This document shows positions 26,818-36,200 of a DNA stretch of 64,000 nt, piece by piece. Under the pieces are notes generated by a model, which saw nothing but the letters and a program-made list of their open reading frames with translations, searched no databases and was not told the DNA's origin. Every line of letters begins with the position of its first letter. The first letter of the stretch is position 1. A program made the translations under genes and the position numbers. The DNA is from an uncultured Collinsella sp. (GTDB lineage: Bacteria > Actinomycetota > Coriobacteriia > Coriobacteriales > Coriobacteriaceae): assembly GCA_905213265.1 (NCBI GenBank), contig CAJMHR010000001.1, positions 1-64,000 on the forward strand. Reading direction: 5' to 3'.

Positions 26818-27909
26818 ATGGATACCCTCAACGATCTAAATGAGCGCGTCGACGCCTTCGTCGGCACCAGCTCTTTCGACACGCCTGCCGCGGCAAACGA
26901 CCAAGCCCCCATCGATGTGCCCGCCGAGGTTCACGAGGACATTGTCGCCTCGGTCGATTTCTCCGAGGTCGAGCTCGCAGACGAGTTCACCGAACCCCAG
27001 GTAGCTGTGACCCCCAACGGACTGCTTCCCATGGAGCCGCTGCCCATCGACGGGCGCCTGCGCAAGGCGGCCCTTCGCATGCCTGACGAGATTGAGGAGG
27101 CCAGCGGCTTCACGCTCTTCGGCCGTCGCATCAAGTCGCTCATTTACACCACCGATGTCGCGGTTATCCGCAACTCCAACGCCGATGCCGTCTTTGCGGT
27201 CTACCCTTTCACGCCGCAGCCCGCCATTACGCAAGCGCTGCTGACCGTCGCCGAGTGCCCGGTCTTCGTAGGCGTGGGCGGTGGCACCACCACCGGCAAG
27301 CGCTCCGTTCAGATGGCAGCCGTCTCCGAGATGCAGGGCGCGGCGGGATGCGTGGTCAACTCCCCCGCCACCGCCGAGATGGTCGAGCACATCACCAACA
27401 TCGCCGACATCCCCGTCATCGCTACGGTCGTTCGCTGCGACGACGATGCCCACGCCAAGGTGCGCGCTGGAGCCAAGATTCTCAACATCGCCGCCGGCAA
27501 GAACACGCCCCAGGTCCTACGCGAGCTGCGCAAGCACTATCCCAACCTGCCGCTCATCGCGCCGGGCGGCAAGACGCCAGAGAGCATCCGTGAAACCATC
27601 GCCGCCGGCGCCAACGCCATCATCTGGACGCCGCCTTCGGCCCAGCAGCTACAGACCGACATGATGCAGCGTTATCGCAAGATGAAGGAAGACGCCACAC
27701 CTGTCATCTCGCACGACGATGTGCCCATTATCGACCAGGTCTCCGCCGCCGAGGTCAGCCAGGTCGAGAACATGAATCCCGACGTGCCGATTCCCGACGA
27801 AGTCATCGAGCGCGTCGCCTCGATCCACGAGCGCGTCGAGGAGCGTCGCGCCAACCGCGGGCTCAAGCCCTCGCTGCACGGCTTTTTCTTCCGAGGAAAG
27901 AAACGCTAG
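26818..27909 (+). CDS. TIM-barrel-like protein of unknown function
   Basis: A 363-residue protein. Residues 1-75 are acidic and variable. The core (about 95-290) has alternating strands and helices with glycine-rich turns, VFVGVGGGTTTGKRS, DIPVIATVVRCDDDAHAKVRAGAKILNIAAGKN, LPLIAPGGKTPESIRETIAAGANAIIWTPPS, that resemble class I aldolases such as KDPG aldolase or indole-glycerol-phosphate synthase. No Schiff-base lysine can be confidently assigned. The C-terminal 70 residues are charged and end FFFRGKKR. A good terminator follows. The enzymatic role is unknown. Confidence 0.75.
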   Translation: MDTLNDLNERVDAFVGTSSFDTPAAANDQAPIDVPAEVHEDIVASVDFSEVELADEFTEPQVAVTPNGLLPMEPLPIDGRLRKAALRMPDEIEEASGFTLFGRRIKSLIYTTDVAVIRNSNADAVFAVYPFTPQPAITQALLTVAECPVFVGVGGGTTTGKRSVQMAAVSEMQGAAGCVVNSPATAEMVEHITNIADIPVIATVVRCDDDAHAKVRAGAKILNIAAGKNTPQVLRELRKHYPNLPLIAPGGKTPESIRETIAAGANAIIWTPPSAQQLQTDMMQRYRKMKEDATPVISHDDVPIIDQVSAAEVSQVENMNPDVPIPDEVIERVASIHERVEERRANRGLKPSLHGFFFRGKKR

Positions 27910-27920
27910 CAAAACATCTT

Positions 27921-27958
27921 GGCCCGCCCCACAAACGTGAGGCGGGCCGTTTTCGTTT
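27921..27958 (+). terminator. Rho-independent terminator
   Basis: GGCCCGCC and GGCGGGCC form a stem with a 12-base loop, followed by GTTTTCGTTT, 11 bp after the TIM-barrel-like gene. Confidence 0.85.
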
Positions 27959-27989
27959 GGGCAATCATGCAGCGATGTGATGGGGCAAA

Positions 27990-28880
27990 TTAATCCACGC
28001 GCTTGTCGCCCATAAAGAAGAGCGCCACCGTACCAGGTCCGGTGTGTGAACCGATCAGAGTACCGATGTTATTGATCTCAATCTTGCCTTTAAGCTGCGG
28101 AACCTGTTCCTCAATCAGCACCGCAACGGCCTCGGCATCCTCGCGGCACGCCGAGTGCGACATGATGCACTTACCCGAATAATCCGCACCGTCCTGCACG
28201 TGTGCCATCATGGTCTTAGCCATCTCGGAAATCGCGCGCTTCTTAGTGCGAATCTTCTCACGTGGCGACAGCTTACCTTCGCAATCGACCGTCATAAGTG
28301 GGCAAATCTTAAGCGCCGTGCCGATAATCGCGCTCGCAGCCGAAATGCGACCGCCGCGCAGGTAGCTCGACAGATCGGTCGAGAAGAACCAGTGGTGCAG
28401 GTTGAGCTTGTGCTCCTCGATCCATGAAGCCGTCTCGTCGAGCGAAGCGCCGCTATCGCGAACGTCGGCGGCACATCCCGCCAGCAGGCCAAAGCCCGAA
28501 GACGCCGCCAGCGAATCGATGACGCGCACCTTGCCGCCCTGGGGATAGCGATCCGCGAGCATCTGCGCCGCAACGCAGGCCGATCCATACGTGCCCGAAA
28601 TACCCGATGACAACGTCAGGTGCAGCACGTCTTTACCCTCGGCAACAAACGGCTCCCAAAACTCCTCGTACTCACCCACGCTCACCTGAGACGTCTTGGG
28701 CATGGCGCCCGCGGCAATCTGGGCAAAAAACTTGTCCGGCGTAATCGACTGATACAGATCGTCCGTATAGACAACATCGTCGATCTCGTAATGAAAACAC
28801 ACGACAGGGATATTGCGCGACGCAAAGAACTCACGGGTTCGATCGGCGGCGGATTCACAGGTCAGGACAAAATCACTCAT
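27990..28880 (-). CDS. DegV-family fatty-acid-binding protein (second copy)
   Basis: A 296-residue DegV protein, related to but clearly different from that at 13125. FVLTCESAADRTREFF opens the fold; MPKTSQVSVGEYEEFW, LSSGISGTYGSA, RVIDSLAASSGFGLL and YLRGGRISAASAIIG are the family segments that shape the lipid-binding cleft. AAGGAG lies 6 bp before the chosen ATG; an in-frame ATG 18 bp upstream is less likely. It probably serves as a FakB-type lipid carrier. Confidence 0.92.
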   Translation of the reverse strand: MSDFVLTCESAADRTREFFASRNIPVVCFHYEIDDVVYTDDLYQSITPDKFFAQIAAGAMPKTSQVSVGEYEEFWEPFVAEGKDVLHLTLSSGISGTYGSACVAAQMLADRYPQGGKVRVIDSLAASSGFGLLAGCAADVRDSGASLDETASWIEEHKLNLHHWFFSTDLSSYLRGGRISAASAIIGTALKICPLMTVDCEGKLSPREKIRTKKRAISEMAKTMMAHVQDGADYSGKCIMSHSACREDAEAVAVLIEEQVPQLKGKIEINNIGTLIGSHTGPGTVALFFMGDKRVD

Positions 28881-29143
28881 ATGAGGCTCCTTACTCATTG
28901 CTGCGCAAATTATCGCACAGTGAGCCTACATACGGTACATATGTCCACTATTTACCAAATCGAACCAAAAATAGCGAACATCTTTACCACCATCGTCTCC
29001 ACCGGCCCCACGCATTAATATCTGAGAAAACACCCTCTGTCGTCTCCACTCAACCGCCATATCTACCTCAACTAAATCGATTTACCAAACCGTTCAGCCG
29101 ACAATTCAGCCGCTGGCGCAAAATCGAAACAAAAGCGGCGCAT

Positions 29144-29173
29144 ACTGATAAACGTTTGACGCTGTTTATCAGT
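29144..29173. promoter_or_regulatory. Palindrome in the fbp leader
   Basis: ACTGATAAAC and GTTTATCAGT are exact complements separated by 10 bp, ending 27 bp before the fructose-bisphosphatase start. It could be a repressor site or a leader hairpin. The rest of the 320-bp divergent intergenic region (28881-29200) is AT-richer than its surroundings and holds no gene; the frame upstream of fbp stays open but has no ribosome site. Confidence 0.5.
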
Positions 29174-29200
29174 TTTACCAGCTCCATCGGAAGGTGTTTC

Positions 29201-31117
29201 ATGGTCGCATTCGATCGCAACCCGCAAGACTTTAAGTATCTGCGCCTGCTGTCGAGACAGTTCCCCACCGAGCAATCCGCGTTTACCGAGATCATCAATC
29301 TCTCAGCCATCCTCAACCTGCCCAAAGGCACCGAGCATTTTATGAGCGACGTGCATGGCGAGTACGAGGCCTTTATGCACATCCTCAACAACTGCTCGGG
29401 CGTCGTGCGCGAGCATGTCGACGAGATTTTTGGCGACACGCTCACCTTTGACGAAAAGGGCGAGCTGTGCACGCTCATCTACTACCCGCACGAGAAGATC
29501 GAGCTGGTCCGCAGCCAGCGCGAGGATTCGCCCACCTGGTACAAAACGATGCTTGACCAGCTCATCATGGTCGCTCGTTCGCTTTCAAGCCGCTACACCC
29601 GCTCCAAGGTTCGTAAGGCCATCCCACGCGATTACGCCTACATCATCGACGAGTTGCTACACACGCATCCGGATGAGAACAACTATCGTGTGCGCTATCA
29701 CGAGCGCATCGTGGAGTCCATCCTGGAGACCGCAAGCGCCGACGACTTTATCGAGTCGCTCGCCTCGCTCATCAAGCGCCTGGCCGTCGACCACCTGCAC
29801 CTGGTGGGCGACATCTTCGACCGCGGCGGCGGCGCGGCCAAGATTATGGACCGTCTGCTCACCTACCATTCACTCGACATCCAGTGGGGCAACCACGACC
29901 TGCTGTGGATGGGCGCTGCGGCCGGTGAGCCCGCCTGCATCGCCACGGTGCTGCGCAACAACCTACGCTACGACAACTACGAGATCCTGGAGAACGACTA
30001 CGGCATCTCGCTGCGTGAGCTTGTCGCCTTTGCCGATGCCACCTACACCGCCGGTGAGTCCATCACCCCGCTGATCAAGGCCATCAACGTCCTACTCTTT
30101 AAGCTCGAGGGCCAGATTATCCAGCGCCATCCCGAGTTCGACATGACCGACCGCCTGTTACTCGACAAGATCGATCACGACACCGGCACGGTCACGCTCG
30201 CCGACGGCAGCGTGTGGCCGCTCACGACCAACGACTTCCCCACCGTCGACCCGACGGACCCCTATACGCTCACGTCTCAGGAGCAGCACATCATCGACAA
30301 GCTCGTGTCCGAGTTTGTCACCGCCGATCACCTGCATCGCCATATCGATTTCCTCTATTCCCACGGCTCGATGTACAAGGTCGCCAACGGCAACCTGCTG
30401 TTCCATGGCTGCGTGCCGCTCAACGAAGACGGCACCTTTAGCAGCATGAACTGCCTGGGCACCTGGCACGCTGGCCGCGATTATCTCGATTTTTGCGACC
30501 ACATCGCCCGCCGCGCCTGGCGCGTGGGCGACCGCGACGCTCTCGACTGGATGTGGTACCTGTGGATTGGCTTTAACTCACCCGCCAGCGGACGCCTGGT
30601 GCGCACCTTTGAGCGCGCCTATATCGCCGATAAGAGCACCTGGGTCGAGCCGATGGACCCGTACTTTACGCTTACCAAGTCGCCCTCGGTCTGCGATGAC
30701 ATCATGCGCGAGTTTGGCGTCGCGCCCATGGCATGCTCACCGACCGGTCACATCATCAACGGCCACACGCCCGTTAAAACCACCAAGGGCGAGCAGCCCA
30801 TCCGCGCCGAGGGCAAGCTGCTGGTCATCGATGGCGGCTTCTGCCGCGCTTACCATCCCAAGACGGGTATCGCCGGCTATACGCTCATCTCGAGCTCGCG
30901 CGGCTGCCGCCTCAAGTCGCACCGGGCCTTTACGACGGTTGCCGAGGCACTCACGCGCAACGTGGACATCGAAAGCGAGACCAACCGTTTTGACCAAGCA
31001 GACCGTCGCCGCATGGTGAGCGACACCGATACTGGCGCCAAGATTCGCAGCCAGATCCAGGATCTGCGCCAGCTGCTCGATGCATATAGAAACGGTGCTA
31101 TCGAGGAGCGCGTCTAG
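29201..31117 (+). CDS. fbp: Class III fructose-1,6-bisphosphatase
   Basis: A 638-residue enzyme of the Firmicutes-type class III family, making fructose-6-phosphate for gluconeogenesis. It belongs to the calcineurin-like phosphoesterase fold: MSDVHGEYEAF (metal-binding Asp/His), LVGDIFDRGG, WGNHDLLWMGA, and a C-terminal INGHTPVK. Length fits the family (about 640-670). The ATG at 29201 has GGAAGGTG upstream and matches the family N-terminus FKYLRLLSRQFPT. A 10-bp palindrome precedes it. Confidence 0.95.
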   Translation: MVAFDRNPQDFKYLRLLSRQFPTEQSAFTEIINLSAILNLPKGTEHFMSDVHGEYEAFMHILNNCSGVVREHVDEIFGDTLTFDEKGELCTLIYYPHEKIELVRSQREDSPTWYKTMLDQLIMVARSLSSRYTRSKVRKAIPRDYAYIIDELLHTHPDENNYRVRYHERIVESILETASADDFIESLASLIKRLAVDHLHLVGDIFDRGGGAAKIMDRLLTYHSLDIQWGNHDLLWMGAAAGEPACIATVLRNNLRYDNYEILENDYGISLRELVAFADATYTAGESITPLIKAINVLLFKLEGQIIQRHPEFDMTDRLLLDKIDHDTGTVTLADGSVWPLTTNDFPTVDPTDPYTLTSQEQHIIDKLVSEFVTADHLHRHIDFLYSHGSMYKVANGNLLFHGCVPLNEDGTFSSMNCLGTWHAGRDYLDFCDHIARRAWRVGDRDALDWMWYLWIGFNSPASGRLVRTFERAYIADKSTWVEPMDPYFTLTKSPSVCDDIMREFGVAPMACSPTGHIINGHTPVKTTKGEQPIRAEGKLLVIDGGFCRAYHPKTGIAGYTLISSSRGCRLKSHRAFTTVAEALTRNVDIESETNRFDQADRRRMVSDTDTGAKIRSQIQDLRQLLDAYRNGAIEERV

Positions 31118-31195
31118 CCCCACCCGCGGGGATTGGCTAAACTTGCTGAGTTTGTCATCCCCACGGCGTCCCGGCGCCACCCTAAGGCAGGTACC

Positions 31196-31591
31196 ATGCA
31201 AAAGCTCCTTGCGCAGATCATGAAATTTGGCGTCGTCGGTGTCATTGCCACGGTTATCGACTTTGGCATTATGAATCTGCTCCACTACGGTCTGGGCCTT
31301 AACATCCTAATCGCCAACACCAGCGGCTTTATCATCTCACTCATCTTTAACTACCTCGCAAGCATGAAATACGTGTTTGCGCACAAGGAAGGCATAAGCC
31401 GCCGCCGCGAGTTCATTATCTTTGTCGTGCTGTCCGTGATCGGCCTGGCACTCAACGACGGTATCGTGTTGACACTCAACGCCGGCCTGGGACTCGAGGC
31501 CAATATCGCCAAGATCTGCGCCACCGCGCTTGTCATGGTCTACAACTTTGTGACCCGAAAGATCTTCCTGGAAGGCGACGAGACCAAGTAA
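31196..31591 (+). CDS. GtrA-family membrane protein
   Basis: A 131-residue protein with four predicted membrane helices. The GtrA pattern is clear: QIMKFGVVGVIATVIDFGIMNLL, IANTSGFIISLIFNYLASMKYVF, a basic RRREFIIFVVLSVIGL loop and NFVTRKIFL at the end. GtrA proteins are proposed flippases for lipid-linked sugars or act with glycosyltransferases. No glycosyltransferase is adjacent. CTAAGGCAGG precedes the start. A second GtrA gene follows. Confidence 0.9.
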   Translation: MQKLLAQIMKFGVVGVIATVIDFGIMNLLHYGLGLNILIANTSGFIISLIFNYLASMKYVFAHKEGISRRREFIIFVVLSVIGLALNDGIVLTLNAGLGLEANIAKICATALVMVYNFVTRKIFLEGDETK

Positions 31592-31809
31592 CTCGCAACC
31601 TTACAGCTTTACGATGCCCACGGATGACGCGCGTCGAGCGCTGTGTTGTTCGTGGGTTTTGCTCGTTTACGGGCAAATTTTCAACGTTTGCGGATTAGCT
31701 CTTGAAAATTTGGCGAGTTCGTATAGTTCTTGGCAAAGACCTTACGTTTCCCTTGCAAAAGCTCTAAAGTATCCTCTGCTCGATTTATCAACGCATTGGA
31801 TGTGATTAC

Positions 31810-32217
31810 GTGCGCAAGGCACTGGCACAACCTCATACCAAGCAGTTCCTCAAGTTTGCCGTCGTGGGTCTTATCTCCTTTGGCATCGACTGGGGCATGC
31901 TCATTGCGCTCGTCGAGCTGTTCCACCTCGACTTTTTGATGAGCACCACGATCTCGTTTATCACGTCCGTCGTGGTCAACTACTGGCTCAGCATGAAGTA
32001 CGTGTTCGACCACCGCGAAGGCATGAGCCGCAAGCGCGAGTTCACGATCTTCACCATCCTGTCGGTGATCGGCCTGGGCCTCAACGACCTGTATATGTTT
32101 GTGGGCGTCACGTTTTTGAGCATCGGCTACCAGGCCATGAAGGCCATCGCCACGTTCCTCGTCACCTGGTACAACTACTTCAGCCGCCGCTTCTTCCTCG
32201 AGGGCGCACGGTCGTAG
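31810..32217 (+). CDS. GtrA-family membrane protein (second, tandem)
   Basis: A 135-residue four-helix protein about half identical by eye to the preceding GtrA protein: FLKFAVVGLISFGIDWGMLIAL, SFITSVVVNYWLSMKYVF, KREFTIFTILSVIGLGLND and NYFSRRFFLEG. The start is a GTG. The 218-bp gap from the first copy is AT-richer and probably contains its own promoter. Tandem duplication with divergence is the simplest reading. Confidence 0.88.
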   Translation: MRKALAQPHTKQFLKFAVVGLISFGIDWGMLIALVELFHLDFLMSTTISFITSVVVNYWLSMKYVFDHREGMSRKREFTIFTILSVIGLGLNDLYMFVGVTFLSIGYQAMKAIATFLVTWYNYFSRRFFLEGARS

Positions 32218-32242
32218 TCGATCACCATTTGCTTGAATGTAT

Positions 32243-32277
32243 AACCGGTTGGAATTCCCGTTCCAACCGGTTTTTTG
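32243..32277 (+). terminator. Rho-independent terminator after the GtrA pair
   Basis: AACCGGTTGGAA and TTCCAACCGGTT form a 12-bp perfect stem with a 6-base loop, followed by TTTTG. Confidence 0.9.
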
Positions 32278-32314
32278 TTTGCCGAGAGACCCGGCGACCC
32301 AGTCCTCTACGCAT

Positions 32315-32353
32315 GAAAAACGGGCAGCTCGGATGTTTGTCCGAACCGCCCGT
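32315..32353 (-). terminator. Rho-independent terminator of the DUF4430 operon
   Basis: On the minus strand ACGGGCGGTTCGGA pairs with TCCGAGCTGCCCGT, with one mismatch, around a 6-base loop and is followed by TTTTC. It lies 23 bp beyond the second DUF4430 gene. Confidence 0.85.
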
Positions 32354-32375
32354 CTGGCGCGCTATGTCGAGGCCT

Positions 32376-33293
32376 CTAGCCTGTAACGTAATACCAGACT
32401 ACGTTGTCGCCGTTTGAGAGAACGTAGTTACTACAGGCCGTCATGGGCGTTGTGCCGTTGACGGAGTACATCCACCCGCTCGTGCCGCCGTACTGTTTCT
32501 CGGCCAAACCACCAATCGCGGAAACATACGTGCCGTACGACGAGCCGTGTGCGTTGACAGAAAGGCCCAGCGCGCACAGGGCATCGTAAACGGTAGCGCC
32601 TTCGTTAAAGGTAAAGGTGCCACCAGAGGACACAGGATTGCCCACAGCACTCGATGTGACCGAAACCGTCACCGTTACGTAGCCAGGCTGCTGCGAGCCG
32701 CTCTGATTGCCAGCAGAGGCGCTGCCACTGTTGGATGCAGACTCACCGCCGGACGCCGAGCCGCCGCCCGAAGACGAGCCGTTAGAAGCGTTCGATCCGC
32801 CAGCGGATCCGGAGCCCTGTCCGGCAGACGCGTTGTTGGACTTCTTGCCGCCCTTGCCTTCGGACTTCTTCTCCTTCGAGTCCTTGTCAGACTTCTTGTC
32901 CGAAGATTCAGACTTGTCCTTGGAATCAGATTCATCCGAGTCCTTCGACCCGTCCTTCGCATTGTCCGAAGATTTGGAGTCCTTGGGCGCAGCCTTGCCC
33001 GAAGCGGTAGTCGAGCCGGAAACCGACGCATCCTTGGCAACGACGCTCTCCCCTGTCACAGCCCGCGCAATCCAATCGATGGACCATGCACCGCTGGTAG
33101 AGGGATGGACAAAACCTAACGAGACGATGATGAGTGCGATACAGACGGTCGTCAGGGCACCAACAAGCGCCTTGCGCCGAGGGGCGGACGCCGCCGAAGC
33201 GGAGCCCTTTTGCTTTGCATCGTCGAGCTGAATGAACGACGAGTCGGGTTGCTTGGAGTCGGCGTCCTGAGGCTTATTGGACACGGCCCCCAC
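32376..33293 (-). CDS. Membrane-anchored DUF4430 protein (predicted corrinoid binding)
   Basis: A 305-residue protein: short cytoplasmic N-terminus, one membrane helix (ALVGALTTVCIALIIVSLGFV, about 42-62), a long Ser/Asp/Lys then Ser/Gly-rich stalk (90-200), and a C-terminal DUF4430 domain (about 203-305: FNEGATVYDALCALGLSVNAH ... GTSGWMYSVNGTTPMTACSNYVLSNGDNVVWYYV). DUF4430 resembles the C-terminal domain of transcobalamin and intrinsic factor. Its GTG start lies directly after the stop of the large DUF4430 gene, so the two are translationally coupled and share the cobalamin riboswitch. A second GTG three codons in is also possible. Confidence 0.85.
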   Translation of the reverse strand: MGAVSNKPQDADSKQPDSSFIQLDDAKQKGSASAASAPRRKALVGALTTVCIALIIVSLGFVHPSTSGAWSIDWIARAVTGESVVAKDASVSGSTTASGKAAPKDSKSSDNAKDGSKDSDESDSKDKSESSDKKSDKDSKEKKSEGKGGKKSNNASAGQGSGSAGGSNASNGSSSGGGSASGGESASNSGSASAGNQSGSQQPGYVTVTVSVTSSAVGNPVSSGGTFTFNEGATVYDALCALGLSVNAHGSSYGTYVSAIGGLAEKQYGGTSGWMYSVNGTTPMTACSNYVLSNGDNVVWYYVTG

Positions 33294-36200
33294 CTACCGA
33301 CGCTTGGTAAACACGAACACGCCGATGACAGCAAGCCCGATCACGCCGGCCGCAACACCAACGATGGCAAGCGGATTGAAGCCAGACTGCTGCACAGGAG
33401 CCTCAGCGGACTTCTTAGCGGTAGTCGCGGCAACAGCACCCGTATCGGACTTGGAATCGGACTTCTTGTCGGACTTGCTGTCCTTCTTGTCAGACTTCTT
33501 CTCGTCCTTCTTATCGGACTTATCGGAGTCCTTCTTGTCGGACTTGTTGTCCTTGGTCTCGGTCTTGGTCGACACCGTCGTCTTGGTCGTCGGCTTATGA
33601 CCCGGGGCGACAGCGCCGCCCTTCGAGCCGGAGCCGGAACCCGTGCCAGTGCCAGCGCCAGTGCCGGAACCAGTACCGGTACCAGAACCGCCGCCGCCAT
33701 TCGAACCAGCGCCGCCATTACCGCCAGGGTTAACGGCATTCTTGGTCCACTTGGCATACAGCGTCAGATCGGCCGTCACCGGCGTGCTAAAGTCATACGC
33801 CTGCGTGCAAGCCTCATCGGTATACCAACCGCCGAAAGTGTAGCCATCGCGCGTCGGATCGGCCGGCTTGACCAGCTTGCCATCGGCCGTAGCAACAAAC
33901 TTAGTGTCGCAAGCAGACCCGCCGTTGGAGTTAAAGGCAACCGTCCAAGACTCGACAGCTCCAAGTTTAAACAGCGTGCCCGAATCATTAATGTAGTAGA
34001 GATTGCCAGAAGCATCGGCAATGACCGGAGAGTCACAGTACTGGTAATGGCCAGCCGCATCATAAATCTGCGTCGCCTCTGCATCGCCGAGCGTATAGCG
34101 ATACACGCCACCACCAGCAGAGTAGTTGACGTAATCCTTGCTATCCGCGCTGTTAACGGTGAAGTACACATAGGTCTTGCCGCCCTGAACACTCACCAGC
34201 GGAGTAGCAGCAATACCGTTGAGGCCAGCCGGCAGCGCCTTGCCGTCGGCAGCAGCGACCATCGTGGTCTTACCCGTCTTCAGGTTATAGAGAACCAGAG
34301 CAGAGCCAGTAGCCGTCTGTCCGCCGACAATCAGATTGTCACCAGACACCGCAGGGGCGCTCAGATTATTCGTAAGGCCCAGATCAACCGTCTTCTGTTC
34401 ACTCAGCACGCCCTTCGCCGAAAGCGAAATCACATGGAGCTTTCCGTCGTGCGTCATCTGATAGAAGGTCGAGCCATTGGACGGATCGGCGACGCAGTCG
34501 GCGTTCGCGAGAGCGCCGAGCTTCATGGTCGAAACGACATCGCCCGTCGTCTTATCAATGCACTTAAGCGTGCCCGCGCTCGTAGGAACGATGGCATACT
34601 TATCCGTCAAAGCCGCACCAGTCCAGTAATAGCCCTCGGAAGCGTCAATGTTCTGCCAAGAAACTTCGCCCATGGCAATCTTAATGCGCATAAAGGAGCC
34701 GTTGCCGTAGGTCGCGTTGTAATTCTCGTCATACGAAATATCGACCGAGCCTACATAGACGTGCTCGCCGTCCGAAACGACGGTGCAGGAGCTCTGCGTC
34801 AAGTCCGTCAAACCAGGCGACAGCCACTTGCAGATCAGCTTGTCTGCAGTAATCGCCTGGACCGCACCGCCGTTGAGCGGAACGATGATAAGGCCATTGG
34901 TATAGATCGGGCGAGAGGTATAGCTCACCTTAGAGGCAAGCGGCGCAGAGGCAACCTTTTTGCCCGTGGACGAATCGATCTTAATGAGCTCGTTCTCGGT
35001 CGCGATGTACACAAAGCCGTTAGCGATGACAGGCTCGCTGCAGTTGGCATACTGCTGGCCAGACTCGGCCTTCCAATCGAAGGCCCACTTAAGACCGGCG
35101 GCCTGCGCAGGCGTCTTGGCATCCGTTACGGTCGAACCGTTGCCACTGTTGCCGTAGCCGGCCCACTCGGCATCCCAATTAGGAGTCGTCGCACTCGGGT
35201 CCACGACAATCTTGTCGGGATCGGGCATGGGCGATTTTTCGGTGGTGTAGGCAAATGTAACCTTGTCGCCGCTCTTGAGCGTGACCTGGTTGGCACAGAG
35301 AGATGAGGACTCTCCGTTGATATACAGATGCCAGTATTTACCGGTCGCACCATCATAGCCGTAAGACTTGTCTTCGAACGGCGAAGTAATGGACCAGTAT
35401 GCACCACTCTGGGAGGCCTTGTAATCAATGCCCTTCGCCTTCAGAACCGTCTCAATAAGGTCCTGAGCCGTAGAGCCTTCGGGCAGGGAAACATTGCTTG
35501 CCGAGCCCCAGCGAGTATTGTTGCCGTTGACATCGGGGCCGATGATATCGGCGGATCCAAGCACCTGACCAGGGAGGGCATCGCTGTCGCCAGCATACAT
35601 AAAGGTGACGGCGTCACCCTCATGGAGCTCGTAGGCACCAGCGCCAACGTCGGCGAACTTGTACTTTGCGTCGGACTTGCCCTTTACGTAGAAGCGCCAA
35701 TAGCTATTGGTCGCAGCATCAGAGCCACAATAGGTCTTACCGTCAAGCGGCGAGGTAATGCCCCTAAGGTACCAACCCCAAGACTCTTCTGTAGCTTTGA
35801 GTTTAAGACCAGTCTGCTCCAACAGGTCCTTAGCAGTAGAGCCCGCCTTGAGACTCGTCTGGCCCGTCGAAGCCCAAACCTGCTGCTTGCCGTCCTTGTC
35901 CTTGCCAAGCACCTGAACGGAAGCATGGACAGAATCGGACGGCAACTGGTCTCCCCAGCCACCGTAGAACCACGTGACGGTATCGCCAGCATGGATGGTG
36001 ACATTGTCCGCCGTATAGTCACTCGACTTGCCGTTGATAAACAGCTGCCAATAGGTCGAATAATCTTGGGGCGTACCCAGCTCAACACCGTTGTACTTAA
36101 GGCTCAGAATGAAGGAGCCCGCAGCAACGGCGTCAATATCATTCGCCTCAAGCGCGACCTTCGTAAGATCAAGCGCGCTCGAACCGGACGTCACCACATA

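Noticed and set aside
28898..29200. Upstream extension of fructose-bisphosphatase by about 100 residues
   Set aside because: Open frame by chance in the leader; the family N-terminus and ribosome site are at 29201.
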